From DASTFY01 sp963769115 (GTDB lineage Bacteria; Actinomycetota; Acidimicrobiia; Acidimicrobiales; Ilumatobacteraceae), in NCBI GenBank assembly GCA_963769115.1, contig CAVYKN010000010.1, positions 186,001 to 250,000 on the forward strand: 64,000 nt of DNA. Reading direction: 5' to 3'. A program made the position numbers and the translations under genes. The notes under the pieces were generated by a model, which did not search any database, had not been told where the DNA came from, and saw only the letters and a list, made by a program, of their open reading frames with translations. Numbering within the stretch: the first letter of the stretch is position 1; each line of letters opens with the position of its first letter. This document shows, piece after piece, positions 35,647 to 45,800 of the stretch.

Positions 35647-36345
35647 GTGGCGGCGCTGGAGGTCGAGGCCCTCGACGCCGGCTACGGCGACTTCCAGGCC
35701 CTCTACGACCTGTCCTTGCGGGTGGGCAGCGGCGAGACCATCGCCATCATCGGTGCCAACGGCGCGGGCAAGACGACGCTGCTCCGCGCCGTCATGGGCC
35801 AGGTCCGGGTTCGGAGCGGGTCGATCCGCTACGACGGACTCGACCTGGCCGGGGTCCCGACCCACGAGCGGGTCCGGCGGGGCATGGGCCTGGTGCCCGA
35901 GGGCCGCCGCCTCTTCCCGAGCCTCTCCGTGGAGGAGAACCTCATGATCGGCGGGTACCGCCGCCGACCCGGGCGTTGGAACGTCGACGAGGTCGTCGGT
36001 GTCTTCCCGATGCTCGAGCGGCTGCTGAAGCGCGCGTCGTCGACGCTGTCGGGCGGTGAGCAGCAGGCGGTGGCCATCGGTCGCACCCTGATGGCCAACC
36101 CCGACCTGATCCTGCTGGACGAGGTGTCGCTCGGGCTGGCCCCGGTCGTCGTGCGCAGCCTGTACGACGCGCTGCCGCGGATCGTGCAGGTCGGCACCAC
36201 CGTGGTCGTCGTCGAGCAGGACATCACGCTCGCCCTCGACGTGGCCGACCGCGTCTACTGCCTGCTCGAGGGCCGGGTCTCGCTGTCCGGAGCGCCCGGG
36301 GACCTCACCCGGGACGCCATCACGACCGCCTACTTCGGGGTGTAG
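35647..36345 (+). CDS. livF: Liv-type ABC importer ATPase (LivF-like)
   Basis: It has Walker A GANGAGKTTLLR, the typical LivF signature TLSGGEQQAVAIGRTLM, and Walker B LILLDEVSLGLAPVV. It is 232 residues long and starts at GTG 35647. Together with the LivG-like protein it powers the importer. It is followed by livH after 3 bp, so the transporter genes are packed without promoters between them. Confidence 0.91.
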   Translation: MAALEVEALDAGYGDFQALYDLSLRVGSGETIAIIGANGAGKTTLLRAVMGQVRVRSGSIRYDGLDLAGVPTHERVRRGMGLVPEGRRLFPSLSVEENLMIGGYRRRPGRWNVDEVVGVFPMLERLLKRASSTLSGGEQQAVAIGRTLMANPDLILLDEVSLGLAPVVVRSLYDALPRIVQVGTTVVVVEQDITLALDVADRVYCLLEGRVSLSGAPGDLTRDAITTAYFGV

Positions 36346-36348
36346 GGC

Positions 36349-37221
36349 ATGGATTGGATCAACGCCGTCATCCAAGGGATCCTCACGGGTGGGCTCTACG
36401 CGCTGTTCGCCACCGGCCTGTCGCTCGCCTTCGGCGTCATGCGGTTCGTCAACCTGGCCCACGGCGACCTGGCCATCCTGGCCGCCTACCTCACGCTGTC
36501 GACATCGGCCATCGTGGGTGTCGGCTACTGGCCATCGATGGTGATCGTCGTCATCGTCATGTTCGGCATCGGCTACGTGGGGCAGCGGGGCCTGTTCAAC
36601 TTCACGCTCGGCGAGGACCCGCTGCCAGGCATCCTCGTCAGCTTCGGCGTCGGCATCGTCATCCAGAACGCGCTGCAGGAGCACTACACGGCCACCGATC
36701 GCAGCATCGACCTGGGCCCGATCCTCACCAAGTCGGTCACCGTCACCGACGACATCAGCATCGGCCTGTTCCCCCTGCTCACGCTCGGCGTGGCCGTCGT
36801 GGTGCTCGTTGCGCTGCAGCTCCTCTTCTCGCGCACGTCGATCGGCCGGGCCTTCCGGGCCACCGCCGACGACCCGCAGACCGCGCAGCTCATGGGCATC
36901 AACGACAAGCGCCTCTACGGCGTGGCGATGGCCATCGCCTTCGCCGCGGTGGCCCTGGCCGGCTTCTTCCGTGGGGCCCGCACATCGTTCTCGCCGAGCT
37001 CCGGCGGCGGCATCCTGCTGTTCGCCTTCGAGGCCGTCGTCATCGGCGGCCTGGGCTCGCTGTGGGGGACGCTCGTCGGCGGCATCGTGCTCGGCGTCGC
37101 CCAAGGGGTCGGCAACCAGGCTTCGATCGGATGGGACCTGCTGGCCGGCCATCTGGTGTTCCTGTTCGTGCTCCTCGTGCGGCCGCGGGGTCTCGTGAGC
37201 GCTGGAGGCAGAGGCCTGTGA
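36349..37221 (+). CDS. livH: Liv-type ABC importer permease (LivH-like)
   Basis: The protein is very hydrophobic with about eight membrane helices. It shows the LivH hallmarks QGILTGGLYALFATGLSLAF near the N-terminus, VMRFVNLAHGDLAILAAY, and IGRAFRATADDPQTAQLMGI in the cytoplasmic loop near residue 170. At 290 residues it is of normal length. It forms the channel with LivM. An 88-bp gap with a strong hairpin (37257-37285) follows before livM, the largest gap within this operon. Confidence 0.9.
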   Translation: MDWINAVIQGILTGGLYALFATGLSLAFGVMRFVNLAHGDLAILAAYLTLSTSAIVGVGYWPSMVIVVIVMFGIGYVGQRGLFNFTLGEDPLPGILVSFGVGIVIQNALQEHYTATDRSIDLGPILTKSVTVTDDISIGLFPLLTLGVAVVVLVALQLLFSRTSIGRAFRATADDPQTAQLMGINDKRLYGVAMAIAFAAVALAGFFRGARTSFSPSSGGGILLFAFEAVVIGGLGSLWGTLVGGIVLGVAQGVGNQASIGWDLLAGHLVFLFVLLVRPRGLVSAGGRGL

Positions 37222-37256
37222 AGCGTCCGCACCACGTTCGTCAGGATGGGCGGGGT

Positions 37257-37285
37257 CCCCGTCGGAAGCTTTGCTTCCGGTGGGG
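37257..37285 (+). repeat. Stem-loop between livH and livM
   Basis: CGGAAGC-TTT-GCTTCCG is a perfect 7-bp stem with a 3-base loop, extended by GT/GT (wobble pairs in RNA) and CCCC/GGGG into a 13-pair stem. No T run follows. It may mark an mRNA processing or stability point, or be one of several short hairpin repeats seen in this island. Confidence 0.6.
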
Positions 37286-37309
37286 TGCTCTCATGGGAGG
37301 GAGCGGGAC

Positions 37310-38340
37310 ATGACCCAACCGGTCGAGACGATCGAACAGGGACGGTTCCACGTCGTCCGGACGTCGACGGGGTCGACCGTCGGGACCGGGCTGGCCATCG
37401 CGGCGACGGTGTTCTTCGCGCTGTTCCCGCTGTGGGGGAGCGCCAGCACGCAGCTCACGCTGGTGCAGATCTTCTACTACCTCTCCCTGGCCCAGATGTG
37501 GAACCTGCTGGCCGGGTACGCGGGCCTGGTGACGGTGGGCCAGCAGGGGTTCGTGGGCGTCGCCGCGTACACGCTGTTCGTGTTGAGCGAGCGGCACAAC
37601 GTCGACCCGTTCGTCGCCATCGCCCTGGCCGGCGTGCTCGTGGCCGCGCTGTCCATCCCTGTCGCGCTGTTCGCCTTCCGGCTCCAGGGCGGCTACTTCG
37701 CCATCGGCACGTGGGTGATCGCCGAGGTGTTCCGATTGGCGACGCTGCGCATCGAGTCCCTGGGCGCCGGCAACGTGCAGTCGTTGACCGTGAAGAACAC
37801 CTTCGCCGGCTACTCGCTGGAGAGCAGGCGGGACCTCATCTACTGGGCATCACTCGGTCTCGCGGTCGGCGCGACGCTGATCGTGGTGCTCATCCTGCGC
37901 TCCCGCCGCGGTCTGGCCATGCAGGCGGCGCGGGACTCCGAGCTGGGCGCCCGCTGCCTCGGTGTCAACGTGCGCAACACCAAGCTGCTCATGTGGGTGA
38001 TCGCCGCGCTCTGGACCGGGGCCACGGGCGCGCTGATCCACCTCAACAGCTCGACCGTCACCAACCAGGACGCCTTCAGCGTGCTGTCGTGGACGGCGTT
38101 GGTGGTCTTCATCGTGGTCATCGGCGGCGTCGGGAGCCAGATCGGCCCGATCATCGGCGTCGTCATCTTCTGGTTCATCACGGACCGCTTCGAGGACTCC
38201 GACACCTGGCGCTTCATCATCCTCGGGTCGGTGGCGGTGGTGATGGCCGCGGTCGCGCGGAGCGGCATCGACGGGCTGCTCCAGCGCATCCATCCGTTCG
38301 AGATCTTTCCCGTGCGGCGCCGGTTGCGTCAGGATGCACC

Positions 38341-38344
<4 letters not shown>
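37310..38344 (+). CDS. livM: Liv-type ABC importer permease (LivM-like)
   Basis: This second permease (344 residues) has about ten hydrophobic segments. Its LivM features include MWNLLAGYAGLVTVGQQGFVGV, FRLQGGYFAIGTWVIAEVFR and LAMQAARDSELGARCLGVNV. I start it at ATG 37310, preceded by GGGAGGGAGCGGG; an upstream ATG at 37271 lies in the hairpin and is less likely. Its stop overlaps the thiolase start (ATGA), tying transport to the catabolic genes. Confidence 0.89.
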
Positions 38345-39540
<1,196 letters not shown>

Positions 39541-39554
39541 AGGAGCCCGCAACC

Positions 39555-40361
39555 GTGAGCGAGAACATCACGCCCGATGCCCACCTGGCCGAGGTCCAGG
39601 CCACGTTCTCGGGTGATCCTCGGACCGTCGAGATCATGCGGGCCGCGGTCAAGCACCTGCACGCCTTCGTCCAGGACGTCGGGCTGACCCGCGAGGAGTG
39701 GTTCAAGGGCATCCAGTTCCTCACTGAGGTGGGGCACAAGTGCGACGACGTCCGCCAGGAGTTCATCCTCCTGTCCGACACGCTCGGGGTGTCGATGCTG
39801 GTCGAGATGATCAACCAGGAGGCCAGCGACGGGACCACCGAACCGACGGTCTTCGGGCCGTTCCACGTCGACGGTTCACCGCCCAAGGAGTTCGGCGAGT
39901 CGATCATCATCGACGACGACGGCGAACCCCTCGTGCTGCGGGGCACGGTGACCAACCTGGAAGGAGAGCCGATCGCCGGCGCCACGCTGGACGTCTGGGA
40001 GGTCGGATCCAACGGGCTGTACGACGTGCAGAACGAGGGCCACGGCATGGACCTCCGGGGCATCTTCACCACGGACGAGAAGGGCCGGTACGAGGTCGGC
40101 ACCGTGCGTCCCGTCGACTACACGATCCCCGAGGACGGCCCGGTCGGGAAGATGCTGCGCACCACGGGGCGTCATGCGTGGCGCCCCGCACACATCCATG
40201 TCGTGGCCGCGGCGCCCGGCTACAAGACGGTGACGACCCACGCCTTCGACGCCGGCAGCAAGTACCTCGAGTCGGATGCCGTGTTCGGCGTGCGCAGGTC
40301 CCTCATCGTCGACATGGACGGCAACGAGGCCACCTTCGACATCGTCTTGGACCGCGCCTAG
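39555..40361 (+). CDS. Hydroxyquinol 1,2-dioxygenase (intradiol)
   Basis: The 268-residue protein has the helical N-terminal dimerisation domain (RTVEIMRAAVKHLHAFVQDVG...) and the intradiol catalytic domain. Fe(III) ligands are recognisable as Tyr in GSNGLYDVQ, Tyr in RPVDYTIPEDGPVG, and two His in WRPAHIHV. EASDGTTEPTVFGPFHVDGS is typical of the hydroxyquinol/chlorocatechol group. It would cleave benzene-1,2,4-triol to maleylacetate. GAAGGAG precedes GTG 39555. No maleylacetate reductase follows, so it depends on the one at 27240-28301. Confidence 0.88.
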   Translation: MSENITPDAHLAEVQATFSGDPRTVEIMRAAVKHLHAFVQDVGLTREEWFKGIQFLTEVGHKCDDVRQEFILLSDTLGVSMLVEMINQEASDGTTEPTVFGPFHVDGSPPKEFGESIIIDDDGEPLVLRGTVTNLEGEPIAGATLDVWEVGSNGLYDVQNEGHGMDLRGIFTTDEKGRYEVGTVRPVDYTIPEDGPVGKMLRTTGRHAWRPAHIHVVAAAPGYKTVTTHAFDAGSKYLESDAVFGVRRSLIVDMDGNEATFDIVLDRA

Positions 40362-40429
40362 GTCTCTCGACGCCGGCAGCGGGGCCAAGTCCGGCCCGAC
40401 GGAACCCGTCAGTGGTGGTGGTGGTGGTC

Positions 40430-41230
40430 CTAGCGGCCGAGGGTCTCCACCGGGGTCGCGCCGGGACGGGTCCACTGCGGCACAGGCCGGCTGGTCGGAC
40501 CCCAGGTGGCGACGCCGTCGGCGTCCGAGCGCCAGTACCAACAGATCGGTGCGCCGTGTCCACCGACCGGCGCGCCGACCTGAGGGGCCTCGGGCCAGCC
40601 CTCGGGGTTGTCCTCCCACGCCTCGCGGCGGCCGTAGGGCGTCATGTCGAGCAGGCCCAGGGAGCCGTCGGCCGGCTCGTTGCCACGGCCCGTCGTGGAG
40701 TAGGTGAGGAACACGCGGTCGCCGTCGCGCAGGAAGCAGATGATGTGTCCCTCTTCCGCGAGGAGCGGCGCCTCCACGCCTCGGACCGAGTACCAGGGCT
40801 GGGTGTAACCCATGAACTCGACGTAGCGAGCCACCTCGTCCCACGGGCCCGAGGTCAGGACGGCGAACGAGACGCCCCGGGTGTTGAGATAGACGGCGTC
40901 CCTCATGTGCCAGAGGTTGAAGGTGCAGCCCTCGCACTGCCCCTGGTGCGGCGCGCCGTCGTACCACATGGAGTGGTAGACGACGAGCTCGTCGCGACCC
41001 TGGAACAGGTCGAGGAACGGGACCGGCCCGGCAACGCCGGTGACCTCGACCGCGCCGTCGAGCTCGACCATCGGCAGCCGCCGCCGGGCCGCGGCGATCG
41101 CGTCGCCCTCACGGGTGTGCGCCTTCTCGCGGACCAGCAGCTCCTCGCGCGCCGCCTGCCAGGTGGCCAGGTCGACGACTGGCGGCTTGCCGGGGGGGTT
41201 GCTGCTCGCGTTGCCGGGAGTGGTCGTCAT
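40430..41230 (-). CDS. DUF899 family thioredoxin-like protein
   Basis: The 266-residue protein has the DUF899 pattern: VVYHSMWYDGAPHQGQCEGCTFNLWHM with a CxxC pair, VSFAVLTSGPWDEVARYVEFMGY, and the C-terminal LLDMTPYGRREAWEDNPEGW. The fold is thioredoxin-like, and a dithiol-disulphide role has been proposed for the family but not established. It converges with the hydroxyquinol dioxygenase gene 68 bp away and is probably not part of that pathway. The start at ATG 41230 gives the family N-terminus. Confidence 0.84.
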   Translation of the reverse strand: MTTTPGNASSNPPGKPPVVDLATWQAAREELLVREKAHTREGDAIAAARRRLPMVELDGAVEVTGVAGPVPFLDLFQGRDELVVYHSMWYDGAPHQGQCEGCTFNLWHMRDAVYLNTRGVSFAVLTSGPWDEVARYVEFMGYTQPWYSVRGVEAPLLAEEGHIICFLRDGDRVFLTYSTTGRGNEPADGSLGLLDMTPYGRREAWEDNPEGWPEAPQVGAPVGGHGAPICWYWRSDADGVATWGPTSRPVPQWTRPGATPVETLGR

Positions 41231-41247
41231 GGTGTCCTCCGCTGTCT

Positions 41248-41286
41248 CGTCTCGTGCGCTCCTTGCGGAGCCTGTCAGCTGAGACG
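41248..41286. repeat. Nested inverted repeat upstream of the DUF899 gene
   Basis: CGTCTC (41248-41253) pairs with GAGACG (41281-41286), and inside it GCTCC-TTGC-GGAGC (41258-41271) forms a second stem. It lies 18 bp upstream of the start on the coding side and could be an operator or leader hairpin. Confidence 0.4.
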
Positions 41287-41379
41287 ACCCACGGTGCCTA
41301 GAGTCATCGACCCCAGTGCCAGGGCGGCAAACGTGGATCACGGCGCGCATCTGCCAATTGGGCGCGGGCCGTGTTGTGC

Positions 41380-42360
41380 CTACGCAGCTGAGGGGTTCCC
41401 GCCGAGCAGGGCGCAGAACTGGGCGATGTCGATGTTCCCGCCGGAGAGCGTCACGCCCACGGTCTGACCCTCGACGTCGATCCGCCCGGCCAGGATCGCC
41501 GCCAGCGCCGACGCGCCGCTGGGCTCGACGACGATCTTGAGGCGTTCGAACAGCAGGCGCATGGCGACGAGGATCTCCTCGTCGGTGACGCCGACGATGT
41601 CGTCCACGCCGGGGGCGATGATGGCGCAGTTGCGTCGGCCGATCTGCGCCGTCTGCTGGCCGTCGGCGATGGTCGGCGTCACCGGCACGGTGACCGGGCC
41701 GCCCTCCTCGCGGGCCCGCCGCCCGGCCGGCCGGTCCATGGGCTCCACCCCGATGATCCGGCAGCCAGGGGCGAGTGCCCGCGTGGCCACCGTGCACCCG
41801 GCCAGGAGCCCGCCACCCCCGAGGCAGACCACGAGCACGTCGAGCGGCCCGGTCTCCTCGAGGAGCTCCCGCGCCACCGTGCCCTGCCCGGCGATGACGA
41901 ACGGATCGTCGTAGGCATGGACCACGTGCAGGCCGAGGCGGGCGGCCGTCTCGGCGGTGATCTCCTCGCGGTCCTGCCGGTAGCGGTCGAAGCGCAGCAC
42001 CTCGGCGCCGTAGCCCTCGGTGGCCGCCACCTTGCTGGCCGGCGCGTCCTCGGGCATCAGGACGACCGCCCGCGTGTCGTGCAGCCGCGCCGACAGGGCC
42101 ACGGCCTGGCTGTGGTTGCCCGACGAGCAGGTGAGGATCCCGCCCGCCCGGACGGCGGGGTCGAGGGCAGCGAGGTGGTTGTAGGCGCCCCGGAACTTGA
42201 AGGCCCCGATGCGCTGCAGGTTCTCGGCCTTGAGGTGGAGCTGTCCCCCGGTCCGCTCGTCGAGCGTGCGGGAGCGCAGGACCGGCGTGCGGTGGGCGAC
42301 CCCGGCCAGGCGGCCGGCCGCCGCGTCGACGTCGTCGATCGAAACCTGGTCGCCGGGCAT
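41380..42360 (-). CDS. PLP-dependent threonine dehydratase-like enzyme
   Basis: A fold-type II PLP enzyme of 326 residues. The PLP lysine is in RIGAFKFRGAYN (~residue 55), the substrate loop is SSGNHSQAVA, and the phosphate loop CLGGGGLLAG. It lacks the C-terminal ACT regulatory domain of biosynthetic threonine deaminase, so it resembles catabolic threonine/serine dehydratases or serine racemases. The exact amino acid is uncertain. It is divergent from the membrane hydrolase gene with 103 bp between starts. Confidence 0.86.
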   Translation of the reverse strand: MPGDQVSIDDVDAAAGRLAGVAHRTPVLRSRTLDERTGGQLHLKAENLQRIGAFKFRGAYNHLAALDPAVRAGGILTCSSGNHSQAVALSARLHDTRAVVLMPEDAPASKVAATEGYGAEVLRFDRYRQDREEITAETAARLGLHVVHAYDDPFVIAGQGTVARELLEETGPLDVLVVCLGGGGLLAGCTVATRALAPGCRIIGVEPMDRPAGRRAREEGGPVTVPVTPTIADGQQTAQIGRRNCAIIAPGVDDIVGVTDEEILVAMRLLFERLKIVVEPSGASALAAILAGRIDVEGQTVGVTLSGGNIDIAQFCALLGGNPSAA

Positions 42361-42463
42361 CGCCGGAGGATGTCGAGCGGACGCGGTCGTGTCAACGTCG
42401 GCGGCGCATTGCGCTCCACCGGGGTCGCTGCCCTGCGCACGGCCGACGGGTACAGTCTCGTCC

Positions 42464-44154
42464 GTGGCGCCACCTCGCCGTCGGCTCCGGGGGGCGCTGC
42501 TGCGAGTGCCGAGCTACGTGGGGCTCGTCGTCGCCCTCATCTTCTGGTGGCGCTCGCTCTACCCGAGCATGATGCCTCGGGGCTCGGGCTGGCAGGCCGC
42601 CGTGAGCGCGGTGTGCCTCGGCGTCGGCTACCTCCTCGGCACCCTGCTCGGAGCGCTCGGGAACGTCGTCCTCACGCGCACGAAGCGCCAGCCCAGCGCC
42701 AAGTTCCGGTGGTGGGCGTGGATCGTGCTGGCCGGGGTCGCAGCGGTCGCCATCCCCGTGTGCCTGGCGCTCTGGGTGATCTGGCAGAACGACCAGCGCG
42801 ACCTCCTCGGCATGTCGCACATCTCCGCGGTGTCGCTCGTGCCCATGGTCCTCATGACCATCGTGATCGGGGCCATCCTCTTCTTCCTCGCCCGCCTGAT
42901 CGGGCACGGCCTGCGCTGGCTGGACGATCTCCTCGGTCGCCACATCCCACGTGCGCTCGCCCATGGCATCACCGCCGCGGTGTTCATCGTCCTGGCGGTC
43001 GTCATCACGCGCGACGTCGTCTTCGACGGCTTCATCGACTGGCTGGACAAGCGGTGGAGCGCCTTCGACGAGACGACCGCCTCGGGCATCGAGCAGCCCA
43101 CGACGCCGACGGCCTCCGGCAGTCCACAGTCGCTCATCCCGTGGGACACGTTGGGCGAGTACGGACGGACCTTCGTGGCCCAGGCCACGTCCGAGACGGA
43201 GCTCCAGGCCTTCCACGGGCCCGAAGCCGAAGTGATGGAGCCGATCCGGGCCTACGTCGGGCTCGAGTCCGCCGACACGCCCGAGGAGCGGGCCGAGCTG
43301 GCGGCGCGCGACCTGGAGCGGGCCGGCGGCTTCGACCGCGACGTCCTGGCCGTCGTCACCTCGACCGGCAGCGGCTGGGTCGATCCCGACGGCGTGCTCG
43401 CCCTGGAGCTCCTGCACTCCGGCAACACCGCCATCGTGTCCCAGCAGTACTCGTACCTTCCGAGCTGGGTGGCCTTCATCGTGCACCGGGACCGCGCCGC
43501 CGAAGCCGGTCAGGCGCTCTACGAGGCCGTGCACAAGCGGTGGGTGGAGCTGCCCGAGGACTCCCGACCGCAGCTGATCGTCTTCGGCGAGAGTCTCGGT
43601 TCTTACGGCGCAGAGGAACCGTTCATCGGCGAGGACGCCGCCGACTCGCTGACCAACATGGCCGACGGCGCGTCGGGGATGCTGTTCACCGGCCCCACCT
43701 CGGGCAACACGATCTGGAAGCAGTTCACGGATGGTCGCGAGGCCGGCACGCCGTTCTGGCGACCGGTCTTCGACGGCGGCACGACGGTGCAGTTCTCCAA
43801 CCGCCCGTCCGACCTCGAACCGCCCGACCCCGCCTGGGAGCAGCCCCGCATCCTCTACGTCCACCACCCTCGGATCCCGTCGGCAACTGGAGCTGGTCGT
43901 CGATCTGGCGCAAGCCGCCGTGGATGGAGGAGCCGCTGGGTTACGACATCACTCCGCACGTGAGCTGGTTCCCGTTCGTGAGCGGCCTGCAGGAGGTCAG
44001 CGACCTGGTCGCCGGCTTCGGCGCGCCGTCGGGGTACGGGCACAACTACGACATCGACTTCGCGGCCGCGTGGGCCGCGGTCGTGCCGCCCGAGGGGTGG
44101 ACCGTGGCCGACACGCAACGGCTCCAGGCGCACATCCCCTCCGAAGACATCTGA
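42464..44154 (+). CDS. Membrane-anchored alpha/beta-hydrolase of the actinobacterial PF10081 type (one apparent frameshift)
   Basis: The N-terminal half has four to five membrane helices (VPSYVGLVVALIFWWRSLYP..., LVPMVLMTIVIGAILFFLARLI, GITAAVFIVLAVVITRDVVF). An extracytoplasmic alpha/beta-hydrolase domain follows, with nucleophile Ser in IVFGESLGSYGAEE (~residue 380). The frame breaks near 43867; adding one C there turns YVHHPRIPSA into YVHHPSDPVGNWSWSSIWRK and continues to a stop at 44154, for about 562 residues. It starts at GTG 42464. Substrates of this family are not established; a lipid or wall ester is plausible. Confidence 0.8.
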
Positions 44155-44176
44155 CCGCGCTACTACCGTCCGGGCC

Positions 44177-44437
44177 GTGCGGCACGCCAACGATGCCGAT
44201 CTGGAAAGACTCGAACCGCTCCTGGGGGTGTTGCGGGGCGTGGATGAGCTGAAGGAGCGGCGGCGGGGCAACTTCCTCCATCGGTCCCGCGCCTTCCTCC
44301 ACTTCCACGCCGACGGTGACAGCCTCTACGCCGATGTCCGCCTCGACGGCGTCGAGTTCGCGCGGCGTGACGTGACGACGGAGGCGAGCCAGGCCGCGCT
44401 CGTCGCCGAGATCGGGGCGTCCGTCGACCACGCCTGA
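44177..44437 (+). CDS. Small conserved-looking hypothetical protein
   Basis: The 86-residue protein starts at GTG 44177. It is helix-rich and acidic/basic, with LLGVLRGVDELKERRRGNFLHRS then an alternating stretch FLHFHADGDSLYADVRLDG that looks like beta strands. There are no membrane helices, cysteines or recognisable motifs. It follows the hydrolase by 22 bp on the same strand. I do not recognise the family; codon pattern and spacing suggest a real gene. Confidence 0.6.
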   Translation: MRHANDADLERLEPLLGVLRGVDELKERRRGNFLHRSRAFLHFHADGDSLYADVRLDGVEFARRDVTTEASQAALVAEIGASVDHA

Positions 44438-44457
44438 CGTCGCCACGCGCGGGCGCC

Positions 44458-44484
44458 TGTCACAACGGGCGCCCGTTCGTCGTC
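44458..44484 (+). promoter_or_regulatory. Candidate ECF41-type sigma promoter
   Basis: TGTCACA (44458-44464), a 16-bp spacer and CGTC (44481-44484) match the promoter architecture I recall for ECF41 sigma factors, which drive the oxidoreductase-sigma pair. The spacer contains a perfect 12-bp palindrome ACGGGCGCCCGT (44465-44476). It lies 38 bp before the oxidoreductase start and an ECF41-type sigma gene follows. Confidence 0.72.
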
Positions 44485-44521
44485 AACAGGGCAACGGCAC
44501 ATGGAGACGGAGGCGACGACG

Positions 44522-45800
44522 ATGAGCAGTGATCGGTTCGACGTGGTGGTGATCGGCGCGGGCGTGGCCGGCCTGGTGGCCGCGGTCGAGGCGGCCAAGG
44601 GCGGGGCTCGCACGCTCGTGCTCGATGCCCGACCGGCCGGTGGTCGGGCCCGCACCATCGATCGGGAGGGTTACCTGTTCAACGAGGGTCCCCACGCCCT
44701 GTTCGAGCAGGGTGCGTTCATGGCGGTGCTGAAGCGCTGGGGCCTCGAGCCGTCCGGCCGCCGGCCGGAGGCGTCCGGGGCGCACGTCTTCAGGGGCGAC
44801 ACCCTGCACCCGTTCCCGACGGGGCCAGGTCGGCTGGCGCGTACGCCGCTCCTCAAGCCGGCCAGCAGGATCCGGTTCGGCCGACTGATGACACGGTTGC
44901 CGCGGCTCGACACGGCCCGGCTCGTGGGACGGTCGGTGACGGAGTGGTTCGACGACGAAGACCTCCCGGAGGACGTTCGTGCGCTCGTCCTGACCCTCGT
45001 GCGGGTCACCTCGTACGGGAACGCTCCCGAGCTGATGGACGCCGGTGCTGCGGTCACCCAGCTCCGCGCCGGCCTGCAAGGGCGTGCGCTACGTCGACGG
45101 TGGCTGGCAGGGCATCGTCGACGGGCTGGCCCAAGCGTTCGCGGCAGCGGGCGGCACGCTGCACGCCGGCACGGCCGTCGGCGCTGTCGACGCCGACGGA
45201 CGATCGGCCCAGGTGCATGCCGCCTACGGCCCGGTCGAGACCAGCGCGGTGATCCTGGCCGGGCTGCCACCCGCCGAGGCGGCGCGGCTGCTCGGGCGGA
45301 ACGCGGACGCCTTCGGGCACCTGGGCCCGCCGGTCGAGGCCGCCTGCCTCGAGCTCGGTGCCACCCGCCCGGCCCGACCGCCGGTCGTGTTCGGTCTCGA
45401 TCGCCCGCTGTACCTGTCGGTCCACGCGCCCGTGGCGCGCCTGGCGCCTCCGGACCGCGCGATCGTGGAGGTGATGCACTACCTCCCGCCGGGGCACGAG
45501 CGGGATGCCGCCCAGGACCGGGCCGAGCTGGCCGCGCTGGCGTCACGGTGCGGTATCGACGAGACCATCATCGAGCAGGAACGGTTCCTGCGGCGGGTGA
45601 CGGTCGCCCACGCGCTCCCGCTGGCTCGGGAGGGTGGCCTGGCGGGCCGGCCGTCCGTGGCGGGCACCGGTATGCCCAACGTGCTGCTGGCCGGTGACTG
45701 GGTCGGTCCCGAGAGCATGCTCTCGGACGCGTCGGCGGCTAGCGCCCTGGCGTCGGCGAGCGCGGCCCTGCGGCTGCTGGCCTCGGTCTCAGTGCGATGA
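44522..45800 (+). CDS. FAD-dependent amine-oxidase/phytoene-desaturase-like oxidoreductase (one apparent frameshift)
   Basis: The N-terminus has the FAD-binding motif VVVIGAGVAGLVAAVEAAKGG and ARPAGGRARTIDREGYLFNEG. The C-terminus ends VLLAGDWVGPESMLSDASAAS, the usual FAD-closing motif of this group. The frame breaks at the GGG at 45080-45082; removing one G joins QLRAGLQ to GVRYVDGGWQGIVDGL. The result has about 425 residues. ATG 44522 is preferred because ACGGAGG lies upstream. It is coupled to the sigma factor gene by ATGA, the arrangement known for ECF41 systems. The substrate is unknown. Confidence 0.83.

Noticed and set aside
40362..40429. GGGCC-AAGTCC-GGCCC as a terminator between convergent genes
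   Set aside because: The stem is only 5 bp and lacks a T run, so I do not call it.
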